This document shows positions 10,321 through 21,198 of a DNA stretch of 64,000 nucleotides, piece by piece. Position numbers and translations under genes: made by a program. This stretch comes from Dendrolimus kikuchii. Taxonomy: Eukaryota > Arthropoda > Insecta > Lepidoptera > Lasiocampidae. Location of the stretch: the NCBI GenBank assembly GCA_019925095.2, contig CM034392.1, forward strand, positions 379,501 through 443,500, given 5' to 3'. The notes beneath the pieces are model-generated. The model was not told the DNA's origin. It saw nothing but the letters and a program-made list of their open reading frames with translations, and searched no databases. Within the stretch, counting starts at the first letter, position 1, and every line of letters begins with the position of its first letter.

Positions 10321-10729
10321 TACGAACGGATAAAAAGAACTTTATATCATAATAAATTGAATATTAAATATTTATTGTAATTATAATAGCATCATAATCA
10401 ATAACATAATCAATAATATAACCAATAATATAATCATAATATGTATATGTAGTCATAAGGACTACAAATGGCTTGTAACCAAAACTACAAAAAAAATGTA
10501 TGCCTGTCAATGTTTTGTTATAATAGCCGCGCAGTGATTTATTGCTATCGATCGGTACAGTTTCGGCTATCCCCGGTGTCCCCAGCGCTACGCGGACTTT
10601 GAATATTTTATATGCCTTTAAGCTCGCGACGTTAACAATGTATTTATTGAATTCAAATCGATAACTATCAAAAACCAATTTGAGTAGGCTTTGATAATTA
10701 TAAATACACAAGCTGTAGCAATTTTTCCA
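10321..10729. other. AT-rich stretch with imperfect ATAAT repeats
   Basis: 10378-10450 is a degenerate run of CATAATCAATAATATAA-type units. The rest has no recognised content. Confidence 0.4.
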
Positions 10730-10740
10730 TAGGTAACAAC

Positions 10741-10843
10741 CTTAAGAACAGACGAGCGTGCATGACAAGAGTTATGAATGTCAAAGAAGCAAGTGAGGTG
10801 TGTAAGAATACCCCGCAATGGAACTGGCGTGAAGTTATGTATG
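10741..10843 (+). mobile_element. RTE fragment with internal deletion and 11-bp TSD
   Basis: Flanked by TAGGTAACAAC at 10730-10740 and 10844-10854. Relative to other copies about 30 bp encoding KPKWRSVVRAY are missing at 10810, so the frame is broken. The tail is a single ATGT pair. Confidence 0.8.
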
Positions 10844-10937
10844 TAGGTAACAACTTTTGAGCAAAATTTTTTTTTGTAATACATGACTGTATACAGACTT
10901 TGTCTCTCTTTCTTACAGTCACTGTACAGAAAGACAT

Positions 10938-11228
10938 CATCCGTGCAGGAACGGAGAAAGAATACAATTTCCTGCGGCCGGGCGGCCTGTCGTAAGAGGC
11001 GACTTAACAACCCACAGCCAGGTGGTAGGGCATTTGCCCGACTGGATGGCTAACACCCCTGGTCTAAAGTATGTCGCCATAACAACCTTCAAGTTGTGTT
11101 TCGGCATTAGTGACCAGGTTCCAGTTTCCCTTAAGAGCAGCAGCGCATTTGTAGCACCTTTGGTGTTGCAAATGTCCATAGGCGATGGTAACCGCTTTCC
11201 ATCAAGTGGGCCGTTTGCCTGTCTTGCT
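10938..11228 (+). mobile_element. RepA copy, head present, 3' end lost
   Basis: Starts ATCCGTGCAGGAACGGAG, includes GTCGTAAGAGGCGACTTAAC and ends at GGGCCGTTTGCCTG without a poly-A tail. Confidence 0.8.
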
Positions 11229-11389
11229 TATTATAATTTGTACAGGTAGGCTGGAGGATATCGCCTTTGGTGACAAGACCGTCCAATGTACTTTAATGTA
11301 TGTGCAATAAAGTTATTCATACATTCATTCATATATCCAATATTCATACTAATATTAATATTTTGATATTTTGTTTTTTTTTTGGAGCT

Positions 11390-11993
11390 GGACCCAGCTG
11401 AATAGCCGCAGATGGCTGTTTCAGCGATACCGGACTTTGGGGGCTTCACGACTCCGTGAGAGCGGAGGCGTTCAGCCCGGACGCAGCACGCTCGAGGAGG
11501 CACCTCCTGTGAGGTTCGACCTCGGCTCGACCGCTGCGGGGGATTGACTCTATATTGAGAATTAGCCGTTAAAGGCTGAAAGAGGTAAGCCAACAGGCTG
11601 AAATGTTTGTTTGGGGACCAATTATCGACTCCGCCGGCGGAGCCGATCCTAGTCTATCATTACTACCGCTTCGCAACGTGTTATAGCTGGAGGAGAAGAA
11701 GCGGTGGAAGAAACTCTCCAGCAACACGCCTATGCTAATCTTGTATGGCTACTTGTGTCTGTAGTGAGTGAGTGAGATTGGTGGGGTCTTACCTTTGTGT
11801 AAGCGGATCCGAGCCGGGGGCTCTCCGGCGTCTGTTATGCCAGGCTGATGTTCTGAGCCTCGGGGGGTTCATGATCGCGAGGAGACGGGTGATTTCATCG
11901 GGCTCGTCAATGAGTGCATTGCGAGGGCGACGATTTCTCATGGGAGCGTTCGGTGTGGGTTTATAGTTGACCGTTTCCGTCACCAGAGGATTC
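11390..11993. repeat. GC-rich retroelement-like segment
   Basis: A sharply GC-richer block against AT-rich surroundings, running into the assembly gap. It contains the hairpin module CCGCTTCGCAACGTG...GAGAAGAAGCGG at 11666-11732 that recurs at 12393, 13352 and 20308. No RT domain could be read. GC-rich 3' regions are typical of R1-clade LINEs, but the assignment is inference. Confidence 0.4.
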
Positions 11994-12093
11994 NNNNNNN
12001 NNNNNNNNNNNNNNNNNNNNNNNNNNNNNNNNNNNNNNNNNNNNNNNNNNNNNNNNNNNNNNNNNNNNNNNNNNNNNNNNNNNNNNNNNNNNN
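11994..12093. other. Assembly gap (100 N)
   Basis: Exactly 100 N bases, the conventional size for a gap of unknown length. Sequence on the two sides (GC-rich left, AT-rich right) need not be truly adjacent. Confidence 0.95.
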
Positions 12094-12270
12094 CGTTTGG
12101 TGTATCAGATATTTGTATGTATGTATGTATGTACATAGCAGCTCGCTCCAACCTCTTATACTAAATTTTGTATAACGTTTATCTTGCCACGCTTGTAAGG
12201 AATTTGTGGAGACATATTGCAGCATAACATTTTAGCACGTCATGTCATTATTATAACTATAACATTATTT

Positions 12271-12558
12271 TTCTTTCCTTTTATTGTCTTGGTCTTATTG
12301 AGTATGCATTGTTTGCTACAACTCCATTAATTCTTCAAAAAGTAATTCTGTAACATACTTCTGTACAAAACTTATAAAAACAATATTTAGCTAGACGTGT
12401 TGCTGGGGAGCTTCTTGCCGCTTCTTCTCCTTTACAGCATCAACACGTTGCGAAGCGGTGTACATAGAATAGGAAGTAAAAATTAAGTTTTAACTTACAC
12501 GTATAACCTTCAAAAAGTGTTCTCCAGTGGAACTTATTTTGAATTTGAATTTGAATTT
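12271..12558 (+). mobile_element. LINE-T 3' end, uninterrupted copy
   Basis: Runs from TTCTTTCCTTTTATTGTC through the CTAGACGTGTTGCTGGGGAG hairpin module to AAGTGTTCTCCAGTGGAACTTATT and a (TTTGAA)n tail. This copy is the reference that shows the 19933-20719 copy to be split by two later insertions. Confidence 0.65.
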
Positions 12559-13074
12559 ATGTTTGTTTATTCCTTCTTCACAACCTTGGATATAAAATGC
12601 AAACTTGAATTATCCCAGTGGTTATGAAATTTTGGTGAGTCTACGATATTTTTTTTTATTTTTTATTATTACCCTTTTCATGGTATATCTAATACGTTAT
12701 CCACTTTTTGAATGAACATAGAGTATACAAGAAAGTAATTGTGACGAAGAAAACCTTCTGTGACCTACTGGCCGCCATGCCAGATTTCATGTACATTGTG
12801 ATTAACAACTGTCATTACATTATTTTACAGAGAGTGAAATGTCGCCATAAAGTATATATTTTAAATCCTATTTAATCTAATTATATAGCACATGTTTATC
12901 ACTTTGGACTATGTCAATAGTTTGCACAAAATTATATATTGTAGCAGCCAGAGGTAGAGGTTAAATGATACTTCAGATGGCAGAGAGCAGTATTAACTGT
13001 CGAGTGGTAATATGAACCGAAGTGAACAAATTTATTATTATTTATTATTGGACTTGACTTTATGTTGTTGGTCC
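12559..13074. other. AT-rich stretch, nothing recognised
   Basis: No frame above 60 codons starts in most of this interval and no repeat match was seen. Confidence 0.4.
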
Positions 13075-13690
13075 GAAGACCTTACAACTTTACCGGGGGT
13101 TTTGGGGCGAGTGCCTTCGCGAAGCGAAGGCGCTCGAGCCCGGGGGCGGGGGCAACTTGCTCAAGGGAGCTCCCTAAGGAGTTTTACCTCGGCTGGACTG
13201 TTGCCATGAGAGGGGGATGAATTTAATGATGCCCACCATAGGGCGACACAAAGCACTAATTGAGAACGGGCGACGGGTAATATAAAGCCCGAGGGGAAGG
13301 ATTCCGGCGGGCCGGGATCGGTGGTTTGCGGCGGCCTACGCTATCTTACTGCCGTTTCGCAACGTGTTATGGCTGGGAGAGAAGAAACGGCGAAAGAAAC
13401 TTCCCAGCAACACGCCTAGTCTATCCTGTGGGGGGGCTATGTCTCCTAGCGTCCCTCGTAGGGACGTGGAGAGATCTTGATTGGCGGCGCTTAAGACGCC
13501 GCCGTGTGTGTCTGTCTGTCCGTGCCTGCCAGCCTGCCGTCCTAACCGCGGGCGGGCTGATCCGGGCCAGCCGTTTTGTGATAACGTCGACCCTGTCCGT
13601 GAGGACGTTACGCGGTCATTGCACGAGAGCCTTTCGCCGAGGCTTATAATCGGACGCGGGAACAAATTTATTTTGGAAACGGTATCCTCA
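13075..13690. repeat. GC-rich retroelement-like segment
   Basis: A second GC-rich island sharing with 11390-11993 the 67-bp module at 13352-13418 (CCGTTTCGCAACGTGTTATGG...CAGCAACACGCCTA). It contains GCGAAGCGAAGGCGC and GACGCCGCC. Open frames on both strands (107 and 120 codons) overlap antisense and show no domain. Confidence 0.4.
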
Positions 13691-14001
13691 AAGTACAAGT
13701 ATTAACAAGTTGTACAGCTGGTACAATTTATAGCACAATGTGTGAGCGGGACGGATAATGTACGAGCGAGATAGAGCAACTATTAATATGTGCGCTCCCG
13801 CGTAGCGCTAGCCAGTAGTTCGTTGTCCACTGCGAGACGTATAGAGCTCTTATAATATTATTACAATGTACGTGCTGTTTTATTCCAGCAATGAGCCGTC
13901 AAAATATTTATTTCTAACATAACATACATAGGTAACCATGCAAAAATTGTATGACGCAATTTAAAAAATGAAGTTCTCATTCAATATGTTCCTTTTATTG
14001 T

Positions 14002-14506
14002 TGTTACATACCGACAAAGAAATGCGCACACCTGCCGGTCGTAAAAGCGCAGTTTATTGCCTTCCCGGATTTAAGAATTCTTTTGTTTACTTTGTGTATA
14101 GAATTTGTAATTAAGAAAAACATGCTATTGTTTTTCTACTTGTTTTATGGTCGTCATTATTGTCGAACTAATCTTTATTGTTTTTAACTTTGTTGGCCGT
14201 TCGCAGGTGTACAAATTACATTTTCTTGGAAGAACCCAGCCCACGAGCTTCCATTGTGTATTGTACAATTTACTATAAAACAATGTCCGAATGGAGGGGT
14301 GAGGCAGTCGAGCGAGGATTACGATACGAGTAAGACGTACATTCGACAAGCGATATAGTGACGGACTTTGCGCGTGTTATTGAATCGTGCAGTTGTACTA
14401 GTAGTGTCTAGTTATATTTGTACCTATGTTATACGTGTTTGTATAGTTCTAATAAATTCTATAGTAATTCCAACGGCATTTTAATATGAGTCCCACACTC
14501 GTAACA
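14002..14506 (+). mobile_element. LTR1 solo LTR, full length
   Basis: A 505-bp unit bounded by TGTTACATACCG and ACTCGTAACA. It has a TATA-like box near 14273, ATAAATTCTATAG poly-A signal near 14451, and no internal pol or gag. Flanking tetranucleotides TTGT/TTAT differ by one base, consistent with an aged 4-bp target duplication. A single LTR without an internal region implies LTR-LTR recombination. Confidence 0.75.
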
Positions 14507-14624
14507 TTATTACTAGAGATTTTCCCGCGGCTGCGTCACGGATCAGTAAGTAATCTCGTACATAAAAACTTAATATATAATAATAATACGTCTAGTGTCG
14601 TGTAACACATTGTTAATCTCGATG

Positions 14625-14941
14625 TTTTTTTTATTTTTTTTATTGCAGGAGTTCAGCAGACAGGCAGACGGCCTCCTTGATGGAAAGCGGTTACTATCGC
14701 CTATGGACACTTGTAACCCCAAAGGTGCTACAAATGCGCTGCTGCTCTCTTAAGGGAGGCTGGAACCTGGTCACTAAGCCGAAACACAATTCAAGGTTGT
14801 TATAGCGACATACTTTAGACCAGGGGTGGTAGCTATCCAGGTGTGCAAACCCTACCACCTGGCTGTGGGTTGTTTTGTCGCCTCTTACGACAGGCCGCCC
14901 GGCAGCAGGAAATTGTATTCTTTCTCCGTACCTGCACGGAT
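14625..14941 (-). mobile_element. RepA full-length copy
   Basis: A 317-bp minus-strand copy with both ends: T-run (poly-A) then TTGCAGGAGTTCAGC at the left, CCTGCACGGAT at the right. Useful as a reference length. Confidence 0.85.
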
Positions 14942-15036
14942 GTACCCTCAAAATGATCTTCTTTCAATATCTCGTGGTAGTTATCATCCTTTAAAATCTA
15001 CCCAAGCCGCACGCCCTCGGCCAATATATTAATCCA

Positions 15037-15231
15037 CTAGCTGTGCCCGCGACGTCGTCCGCGTGGAATTTGCTCTCAAAACCCTCCGATTTTGAAACAT
15101 TCTTCATTGGTGCTCCGCTCCTATTGGTCTTAGCGTGATGATATATAGCCTATAGCCTTCCTCGATAAATGGGCTAACTAACACTGAAAGAATTTTTCAA
15201 ATCAGACCAGCAGTTCCTGAGATAACAATCA
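15037..15231 (-). mobile_element. Hel1 copy, 5' end lost
   Basis: CTAGCTGTGCCCGCGACGTCG at the left is the reverse complement of the Helitron 3' end. The copy continues through GGTCTTAGCGTGATGATATA to CAGTTCCTGAGATAAC and then stops. Confidence 0.65.
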
Positions 15232-15694
15232 GAAGCTTTTATCTCATTCAAAAGGATATTTCAATCAGCTAAGAAAACATTCGTTGACTTGCGCAATACT
15301 TTCGTCCCTCGCTATCTACCAAAGAGGCAATAAATAAAATGCAGGAAGTTTGTTTATGAAACAGAATAAATTATTATTGCAGTGTTAATTGCAATGCTCT
15401 ACATAAAGAGAGAGAGAGTCGTGATAAATTATCTATCCGCTGAGATTTATCTCTTCTGGTGTCCTACAGGGTTGGGTTTCATAGAGCCCACTTGTTACCT
15501 ACATTTTCGAAACCAAAATTAATTAGCACAGTTACGCTTAAATCAAACTCTTCTTACACTAGGCAAATTTGAGAACCTGGTGCTATGGTCTATGGTGTTT
15601 GTTTTTGTTCTCCGTCTAACTGACGCACACGCTTTATTAATTTATATTTCTTTTCTTTTCTTGTAACTCTTTTAATTGCCAAAAAAATATTTCT
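15232..15694. other. AT-rich stretch, nothing recognised
   Basis: No repeat match or frame noted; a short (GA)n run lies near 15408-15418. Confidence 0.4.
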
Positions 15695-16460
15695 ATACGT
15701 CCGCGTGGAATTTACTTTCAAAACCCTCCGATTTTGAAACATTCTTCATTGGTGCTCCGCTCCTATTGGTCTTAGCGTGGTGATATATAACCTATAGCCT
15801 TCCTCGATAAATGGGCTATCCAACACTGAAAGAATTTTTCAAATCAGACCAGTAATTCCTGAGATTAGCGCGTTCAATCAAATAATATTAGTATATTTGG
15901 CTGCAACACTAATACTTACATTTTAAATATCGCGATATGTTTTGATTGAAACGTCCGAATTAAATAATTCAAAAAGTTCTAGAAAGGTATTGAATTCGTC
16001 TTAAATATGGAGTAATTTATTTTGATAAGGATTAATACCAAGGTACAAAATTAAGAGTTTTTGAAGCGACGGAATTTTAATTATTTAAAAAAATAAAAGA
16101 AAACACTTATTGCGAGATAACTATTGTATAGTTAGACATATGATTACGTGATATTTCTTCTAGACAATTATGTGTTCTGCAAAGTGGTAGTATATTGTTT
16201 TGTTCTATAATCAATCGTTTTCGCAGCGCACGCCGTGTAAGGATTTTTTCGGGTCATTTTTTTACACCTTGGGTTACATTATTGGACTTTTAGTAAGGTT
16301 TCCTGATCTTTTTGAAAATATAATATAGCCTATAGCCTTCCTCGATAAATGTACTATTCAACACTGAAAGAATTTTTCAAATCGGACCAGCGGTTCCTGA
16401 GATTAGCGTGTTTAAACAAACCAACTCTTCAGTTTTATAATATTAGTATAGATTATAATA
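15695..16460 (-). mobile_element. Hel1 composite with internal 330-bp module
   Basis: 15695-15890 is Hel1 in reverse. 15992-16320 (GAATTCGTCTTAAATATGG ... GGTTACATTATTGGAC) is a module also found at 53588-53890. 16331-16460 is a second reverse Hel1 5' end, ending TTTATAATATTAGTATAG. The same module sits between Hel1 ends in both places, so it is probably part of a larger Helitron-derived element. Confidence 0.55.
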
Positions 16461-16549
16461 TTAGTATAGATTTACTGTCTACACAATTCCGATTTACTTT
16501 TTATATATTATTTGATTTCTCTTATTTTCTATTGTACTTATTATACCAT

Positions 16550-16765
16550 AAAACAACCCACAGCCAGGTGGTAGAGGGTTTACCCGTCTGGGTGGCTACC
16601 ACCCCTGAGCTAGAGTATGCTGCCATAACAACCTTCAGTTATATCGCTATTAGTAGTCAGGTTCCAGTCTCCCGTTAGAGAGCAGCAGCGCATTTGTAGC
16701 ACAAATGGTGTTGCAAATGTCCATAGGTGACGGTAACCGCTTTCCATTAGGTGGATCATCCTGAT
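16550..16765 (+). mobile_element. RepA copy, both ends lost
   Basis: AAAACAACCCACAGCCAGGTGG to CGCTTTCCATTAGGTGG. Flanked by the Helitron composite on the left. Confidence 0.7.
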
Positions 16766-16993
16766 TTAGTTAACAGTTGCCGTATCCATGGGAAAATGAT
16801 TAATGGCCGGTTGCTATATCTTACTATTCATTCATTTGTTCTACCATTTGTAAAATTTGGACATTCCTTGCATGGAGCTTATGTCAAATTTTAACCTTTA
16901 GTAAGGCAAAAAATGAAAAGTCGGCATGATATAGAAACCGGCCATTAGTTGTGAGTTTGTGCCATGTAATTTATCTCTATTATGTACAACTGG

Positions 16994-17235
16994 TGTTGAC
17001 ATCGCGAACGATGTGCAGTTCAGGGGCCATCTTGAAGGCAAGGCAAAACTTGCCTCCAGGAAACTGGGAGTGCTAAACCGGTCCAAGCAGTACTTCACAC
17101 TGCGACAACGTCTTGTGCTTTAAAAAGCCCAGGTGAGGCCGCATATGGAGTACTGCTCACACCTTTAGGCTGGAGCACCTGCCTACCAACCTAATCCCCT
17201 GGACTGTATTCAACGTCGAGCCATTTTCACTGGTG
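16994..17235 (+). pseudogene. Jockey-like reverse transcriptase C-terminal remnant
   Basis: Conceptual translation gives VDIANDVQFRGHLEGKA, then KLGVLNRSKQYFTLRQRLVL, a stop at 17121-17123, AQVRPHMEYCSHL, a second stop, and AGAPAYQPNPLD. The KAQVRPHMEYCSHLWAGAP-type segment is characteristic of the region after the RT palm in insect jockey-group LINEs. In-frame stops show it is dead. Confidence 0.65.
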
Positions 17236-17928
17236 ACCCTCGACTAACGAACACGCAACGTTCACTTCAATAACTTCATTTCAACCTTCAATCAAGTAAC
17301 TTCAACTTTCAATAACTTCAAGATCTCAAACTACCTTCAATCAAGTATCAAAAATTAACTTCAAGATTTCACTCCAACCTCTAGCCTCCAACTCCATAGA
17401 CCATCAATTCAACTTCAACATCAAACACCATCACACTCTCTGCATAACTTAGACACCGAGTATATCTTGCTAGCTTCCACTGCCAATCATCACCGGTAGC
17501 CACTATAGGGTTAGATCGCACATCTGCAACACGATGTACCTCCATCCCTACTACCACGGCTACGCACTCAGGCGACTTCGGCAACCAAATCACGGCTGCT
17601 GTACGCTGCTTCCTGTGGATGGCCACCCACTCAACAGCCAACACAATTCAGCCACGTGACCCGCTCGAAGCTCATCGCCCACTCCAACCGTCTTTCCATA
17701 CGCATTGGAAACTGACACACGAGCTCCTGCTCTCCCGACTCACTGGGACAACCAACAAAGTTCTGACTCACTAGAACTGCATCCAGTCCGACTCACAGGA
17801 CTGCCAAGTGATAAATGAATTGGCATACTACGAGAAGCACTGATAGCTGTGAACAACTCTCGACTTCATTCGTCTACCATCGTTGATCTAAATACATAAT
17901 TTTAAATATTTCACATTTGTGATTATTT
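17236..17928. repeat. Low-complexity CTTCAA-rich stretch and unassigned DNA
   Basis: 17262-17365 is a degenerate CTTCAA/AACTTCAA simple-sequence region. The remainder to 17928 has no recognised content. Confidence 0.4.
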
Positions 17929-18446
17929 AATTGATCGTGTACTAGCTGAAGGTGATCTCAGGAGCCTTAAGAACAGACGAGCTTGCATGACAAGAGTTAT
18001 AAATGTCAAAGAGGCCAGTGAGGTGTGTAAGAATAAGCCTAAATGGCGCTCTGTTGTTCGTGCCTACCCCGCAAGGGAACTGGCGTGAAGTTATGTATGT
18101 ATGTATGTATGTCATTATTTCTTAAAGGGAAATTATGAGTACAAATGACATATGAAATTTTATATTTATTAATATCTGTGTGCCTGAAGAATGTGTGTAA
18201 GAATAAGCCTAAATGGCACTCTGTTGTTCGTGCCTACCCCGCAAGGGAACTGGCGTGAAGTTATGTATGTATGTATGTATGTCATTATTTCTTAAAGGGA
18301 AATTATGAGTACAAATGACATATGAAATTTTATATTTATTAATATCTGTGTGCCTGAAGAATGTGTGTAAGAATAAGCCTAAATGGCACTCTGTTGTTCG
18401 TGCCTACCCCTCAAGGGAACTGGCGTGAAGTTATGTATGTATGTGT
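17929..18446 (+). repeat. RTE 3' end with a 170-bp tandem triplication
   Basis: The RTE 3' end (from AATTGATCGTGTACTAGC) is followed by two further copies of its last ~90 bp. GTGTGTAAGAATAAGCC occurs at 18023, 18193 and 18363, exactly 170 bp apart. The spacers (18113-18192 and 18283-18362, TCATTATTTCTTAAAGGG...) are the same sequence. It is a local tandem duplication, not three insertions. Confidence 0.8.
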
Positions 18447-18797
18447 GCCGGAGCTTTTCGATTCGATTTCTGAAGGCAACGAAGAGACACCCCTGCCGCA
18501 ATAAAATGTTGTTCGCTGACGTTTATCGTTGCACCGGATTTAGAATTGGATGTATGGATGTTTAATTTTGAAACCGATGAAAAATGATGGAGATTGCAGT
18601 TTGCTTTGATGTATGGACGAGGGCTGTTAACCAGTAATGTAAGTAGAAAGATTGTTTACAACTGAAGGCTAACAAATGTTATGTCATTTCTATATACCGT
18701 CTATTAGCCCCCTGCTCCATCTGGGATAATGTTAATGACATTAAAAATAACGCCGATAAATATTAGCTACATGTATACAAATAAGGTGTAATAATTT
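18447..18797. other. Intergenic stretch, nothing recognised
   Basis: No repeat match or long frame seen. Confidence 0.4.
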
Positions 18798-19083
18798 CCA
18801 GGTGGTAGGGCATTTGCCCGACTGGATGGCTACCACCCCTGGTCTAAGTATGTCGCCATAACAACCTTGAGTTGTGTTCCGGCATTGGTGATCAGGTTCC
18901 AGTTTCCCTTAAGAGAGCAGCAGCGCATTTGTAGCAACTCTGGTGTTGCAAAGGTCCATAGGTTATGAATGTCAAAGAGGCAAGTGAGGTGTGTAAGAAT
19001 AAGCCTAAATGGCACTCTGTTGTTCGTGCCTACCCCGCGAGGGAACTGGCGTGAAGTTATGTATGTATGTATGTATGTATGTT
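18798..19083 (+). mobile_element. RepA-RTE chimera
   Basis: 18798-18962 is RepA (CCAGGTGG... to GGTCCATAGG). At 18963 it changes directly into the RTE 3' end (TTATGAATGTCAAAGAGG...) with an (ATGT)n tail. No target duplication separates the two, so the joint may reflect template switching or insertion by an end-joined cDNA. Confidence 0.7.
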
Positions 19084-19441
19084 TGTTCCAGCTAATCTCT
19101 GAAACGGCTGGCGCGATTTTGATGAAACTTTCGCTGGCAGATACCTGATGTCTTAAGGGGTAACTTAGGCTACATTTAAAATTTAAAAAAATCACTGCTC
19201 TCCGGGGTGGCCCAGTTACAGAGCGTAGGGGCGTCACGGTGCAGTTTCTCTGAACGAGATCCGGTTACGCCTCGCGAATGCGCTATAAATGGGGCGCAGG
19301 TTTAGGTTTAATTGGTAGTTCGGCGGCTGATTCTTCCGACAGCTTCGTTTTAGAAGCAAGAGTGGAGAACCAGTCGCTGAGAGTCCCAAATACCCTTGAT
19401 GCAAGCAATTGTGGCCCTTTTTTATTATAACTATGATAATA
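19084..19441. other. Intergenic stretch, nothing recognised
   Basis: Short repeat-like phrases only (GAAACTTTCGC near 19123). No gene. Confidence 0.35.
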
Positions 19442-19930
19442 CTAGCGGCCCCGGCAGACGTTCCCGCTCTGAAAAAATAAAATCTAGGACCCGATCCCAG
19501 CGCCACCTACCGGTTCCAATCGTGGATTTAAACCATCCTGGAACCCACTCAAACACACAAAAACGAAATCACCAAAGATCCACAAGATTAGGAGGATTTT
19601 AGAACCCGATCTCAGCGTCACCTACCGGTTCAAACGGGATAAAAAGTATCCTATGTCCGTCTCCTAGTTCTAAGCTACCTCCCCACCAAGCCGTTCTTGA
19701 GTTACTTTCTTATATATATATACTATCTGTCCTGGCAGACGTTGTTCTGCTCTGAAGAAACAAAATTTAGAACCCGATTGCAGCGCCACCTACCGGGTCC
19801 AAATGTAAGCTATCCTATTTTTCAAGTCGGATCAAACTGCACACGGTGAGCAAGTTTGATTAAAATCGGTCAAGTAGTTTAGGGGCCATCGCGCACAAAC
19901 AACGTGACACGTTATTTATATATATTAAGA
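19442..19930 (-). mobile_element. Two adjacent Hel2 Helitron-like copies
   Basis: 19442-~19722 begins CTAGCGGCCCCGGCAGACG (reverse complement of a CTAG 3' end) and contains two CAGCGCCACCTACCGG-type modules. A second copy begins at ~19725 (CTGTCCTGGCAGACGTTG) and ends in a TATATATATT stretch. Non-coding. Confidence 0.6.
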
Positions 19931-20013
19931 TATTTCTTTCCTTTTATTGTGTTTGACTGGGTATATACTGTGTGCTACAACTCCATTAATTCTGCAAAAG
20001 TAATTGTGTAACA

Positions 20014-20257
20014 TGTACTAATATAACTATAAAGCTGAAGAGCTTGTTAGCTTGAACGCGTTAATCTCAGGAACTACTGGTCTGATTTGAAAAATTCTAT
20101 CAGTGTTGGATAGCCCATTTATCGAGGAAGGCTATAGGCTATATATCATCACGCTAAGACCAATAGGAGCGGAGCAGCGATGAAAAATGTTTCAAAATCG
20201 GGGGGGGGGGGGCTTTGAAAATAAATTCCACGCGGACGGCGTCGCGGGCACAGCTAG
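20014..20257 (+). mobile_element. Hel1 copy inside LINE-T
   Basis: TGTACTAATATAACTATAAAGC ... GGGCACAGCTAG followed by T. The first two bases are TG instead of TC. A (G)n tract at 20201-20211 interrupts the 3' third. Confidence 0.7.
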
Positions 20258-20418
20258 TTTCTGTATAAAAATTAAAAAAAAAAGGTTGAGTAAATAAATT
20301 TTTAGCTAGACGTGTTTTAGGGGAGTTTCGGGCCGCTTCTCCTCCTTAACAACAATAACACGTTGCTAGGAAGTAAAATTAAATTTTATATGACCGTCAA
20401 AAAGTGCTCTCCAGTGGA

Positions 20419-20676
20419 TTTTTTTTTTAATTTTTTGATTGCAGGAGTTCAGCAGACAGGCAGACGGCCCACTTGATGGAAAGCGGTTACCATCGCCTAT
20501 GGACATTTGCAACAGCAAAGGTGCTACAAATGCGCTGCTGCTCTCTTAAAGGAGACTGGAACCTGGTCAATAGTCTAGTCACTAATGCCGGAACACAACT
20601 CAAGGTTGTTATGGCGACATACTTTAGACCAGGGGTGGTAGCCATCCAGCCTGGCAAATGCCCTACCACCTGGCAT
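20419..20676 (-). mobile_element. RepA copy inside LINE-T
   Basis: T-run then TTGCAGGAGTTCAGC to CCCTACCACCTGGC. A 15-bp near-duplication (CTGGTCAATAGTCTAGTC) inside shifts its frame relative to other copies. The head is missing. Confidence 0.8.
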
Positions 20677-20814
20677 TTGAACTTATGTTGGATAAACACT
20701 TTTGAATTTGAATTTGAATCAGCTGATAATCACACACCTTGTATACACCCAAAACTAAGTTAATTTATACCTTTACTATCGGCAATTGTAGTAAAGGTAC
20801 AATAGACCACTCTG

Positions 20815-20900
20815 GGCTTGATCCCAGACACGTACGTAATTTATCACGCGTGGAATCGAATCCATGACCTCTGCGCGCTAGTGAGCAAGGGCGTCAAAGT
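20815..20900 (-). repeat. tRNA-like (SINE head) segment
   Basis: The minus strand reads GCTGAGACTTTGACGCCC ... ATGGATTCGATTCC, a plausible A-box region and an 11-base B-box-like motif one base off GGTTCGANNCC. No clean cloverleaf, so it is a SINE head or decayed tRNA. Confidence 0.35.
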
Positions 20901-21029
20901 CTCAGCGCCGTCTAAAATTTGAATATTCATGAATACTAGATTAGATACAGACATCGTGCAGACCCCTAGCTAAAACGCAGAAATTATTATTTCATACATA
21001 CACATAATAAAACATCACTCCCAAGATGC

Positions 21030-21185
21030 CAGGAGCCTTAAGAACAGACGAGCGTGCATGACAAGAGCTATGAATGTCAAAGAAGCAAGTGAGGTGTGTA
21101 AGAATAAGCCTGAATGGCGCTCTGTTGTTCGTGCCTGTTGCGGGGTCGCAAGGGAACTGGCGTGAAGTTATGTATGTATGTATGT
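21030..21185 (+). mobile_element. RTE 3' fragment with ~13-bp TSD
   Basis: Flanked by ACTCCCAAGATGC (21017-21029) and ACTGCCAAGATGC (21186-21198), one mismatch. Contains an extra GTTGCGGGGTC near the stop, which breaks the usual YPARELA ending. Confidence 0.75.
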
Positions 21186-21198
21186 ACTGCCAAGATGC

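Larger units (their letters stand above)
19933..20719 (+). mobile_element. LINE-T 3' end split by Hel1 and RepA
   Basis: Pieces 19933-20013, 20258-20418 and 20677-20719 together match the uninterrupted LINE-T at 12271-12558, ending in the TTTGAATTTGAATTTGAA tail. The order of insertion is LINE-T first, then Hel1 and RepA separately. Confidence 0.7.

Noticed and set aside
13326..13698. Overlapping 107- and 120-codon frames in GC-rich DNA as genes
   Set aside because: Both strands are open because GC-rich DNA has few stops. No domain is readable and the segment shares a module with other retroelement pieces.
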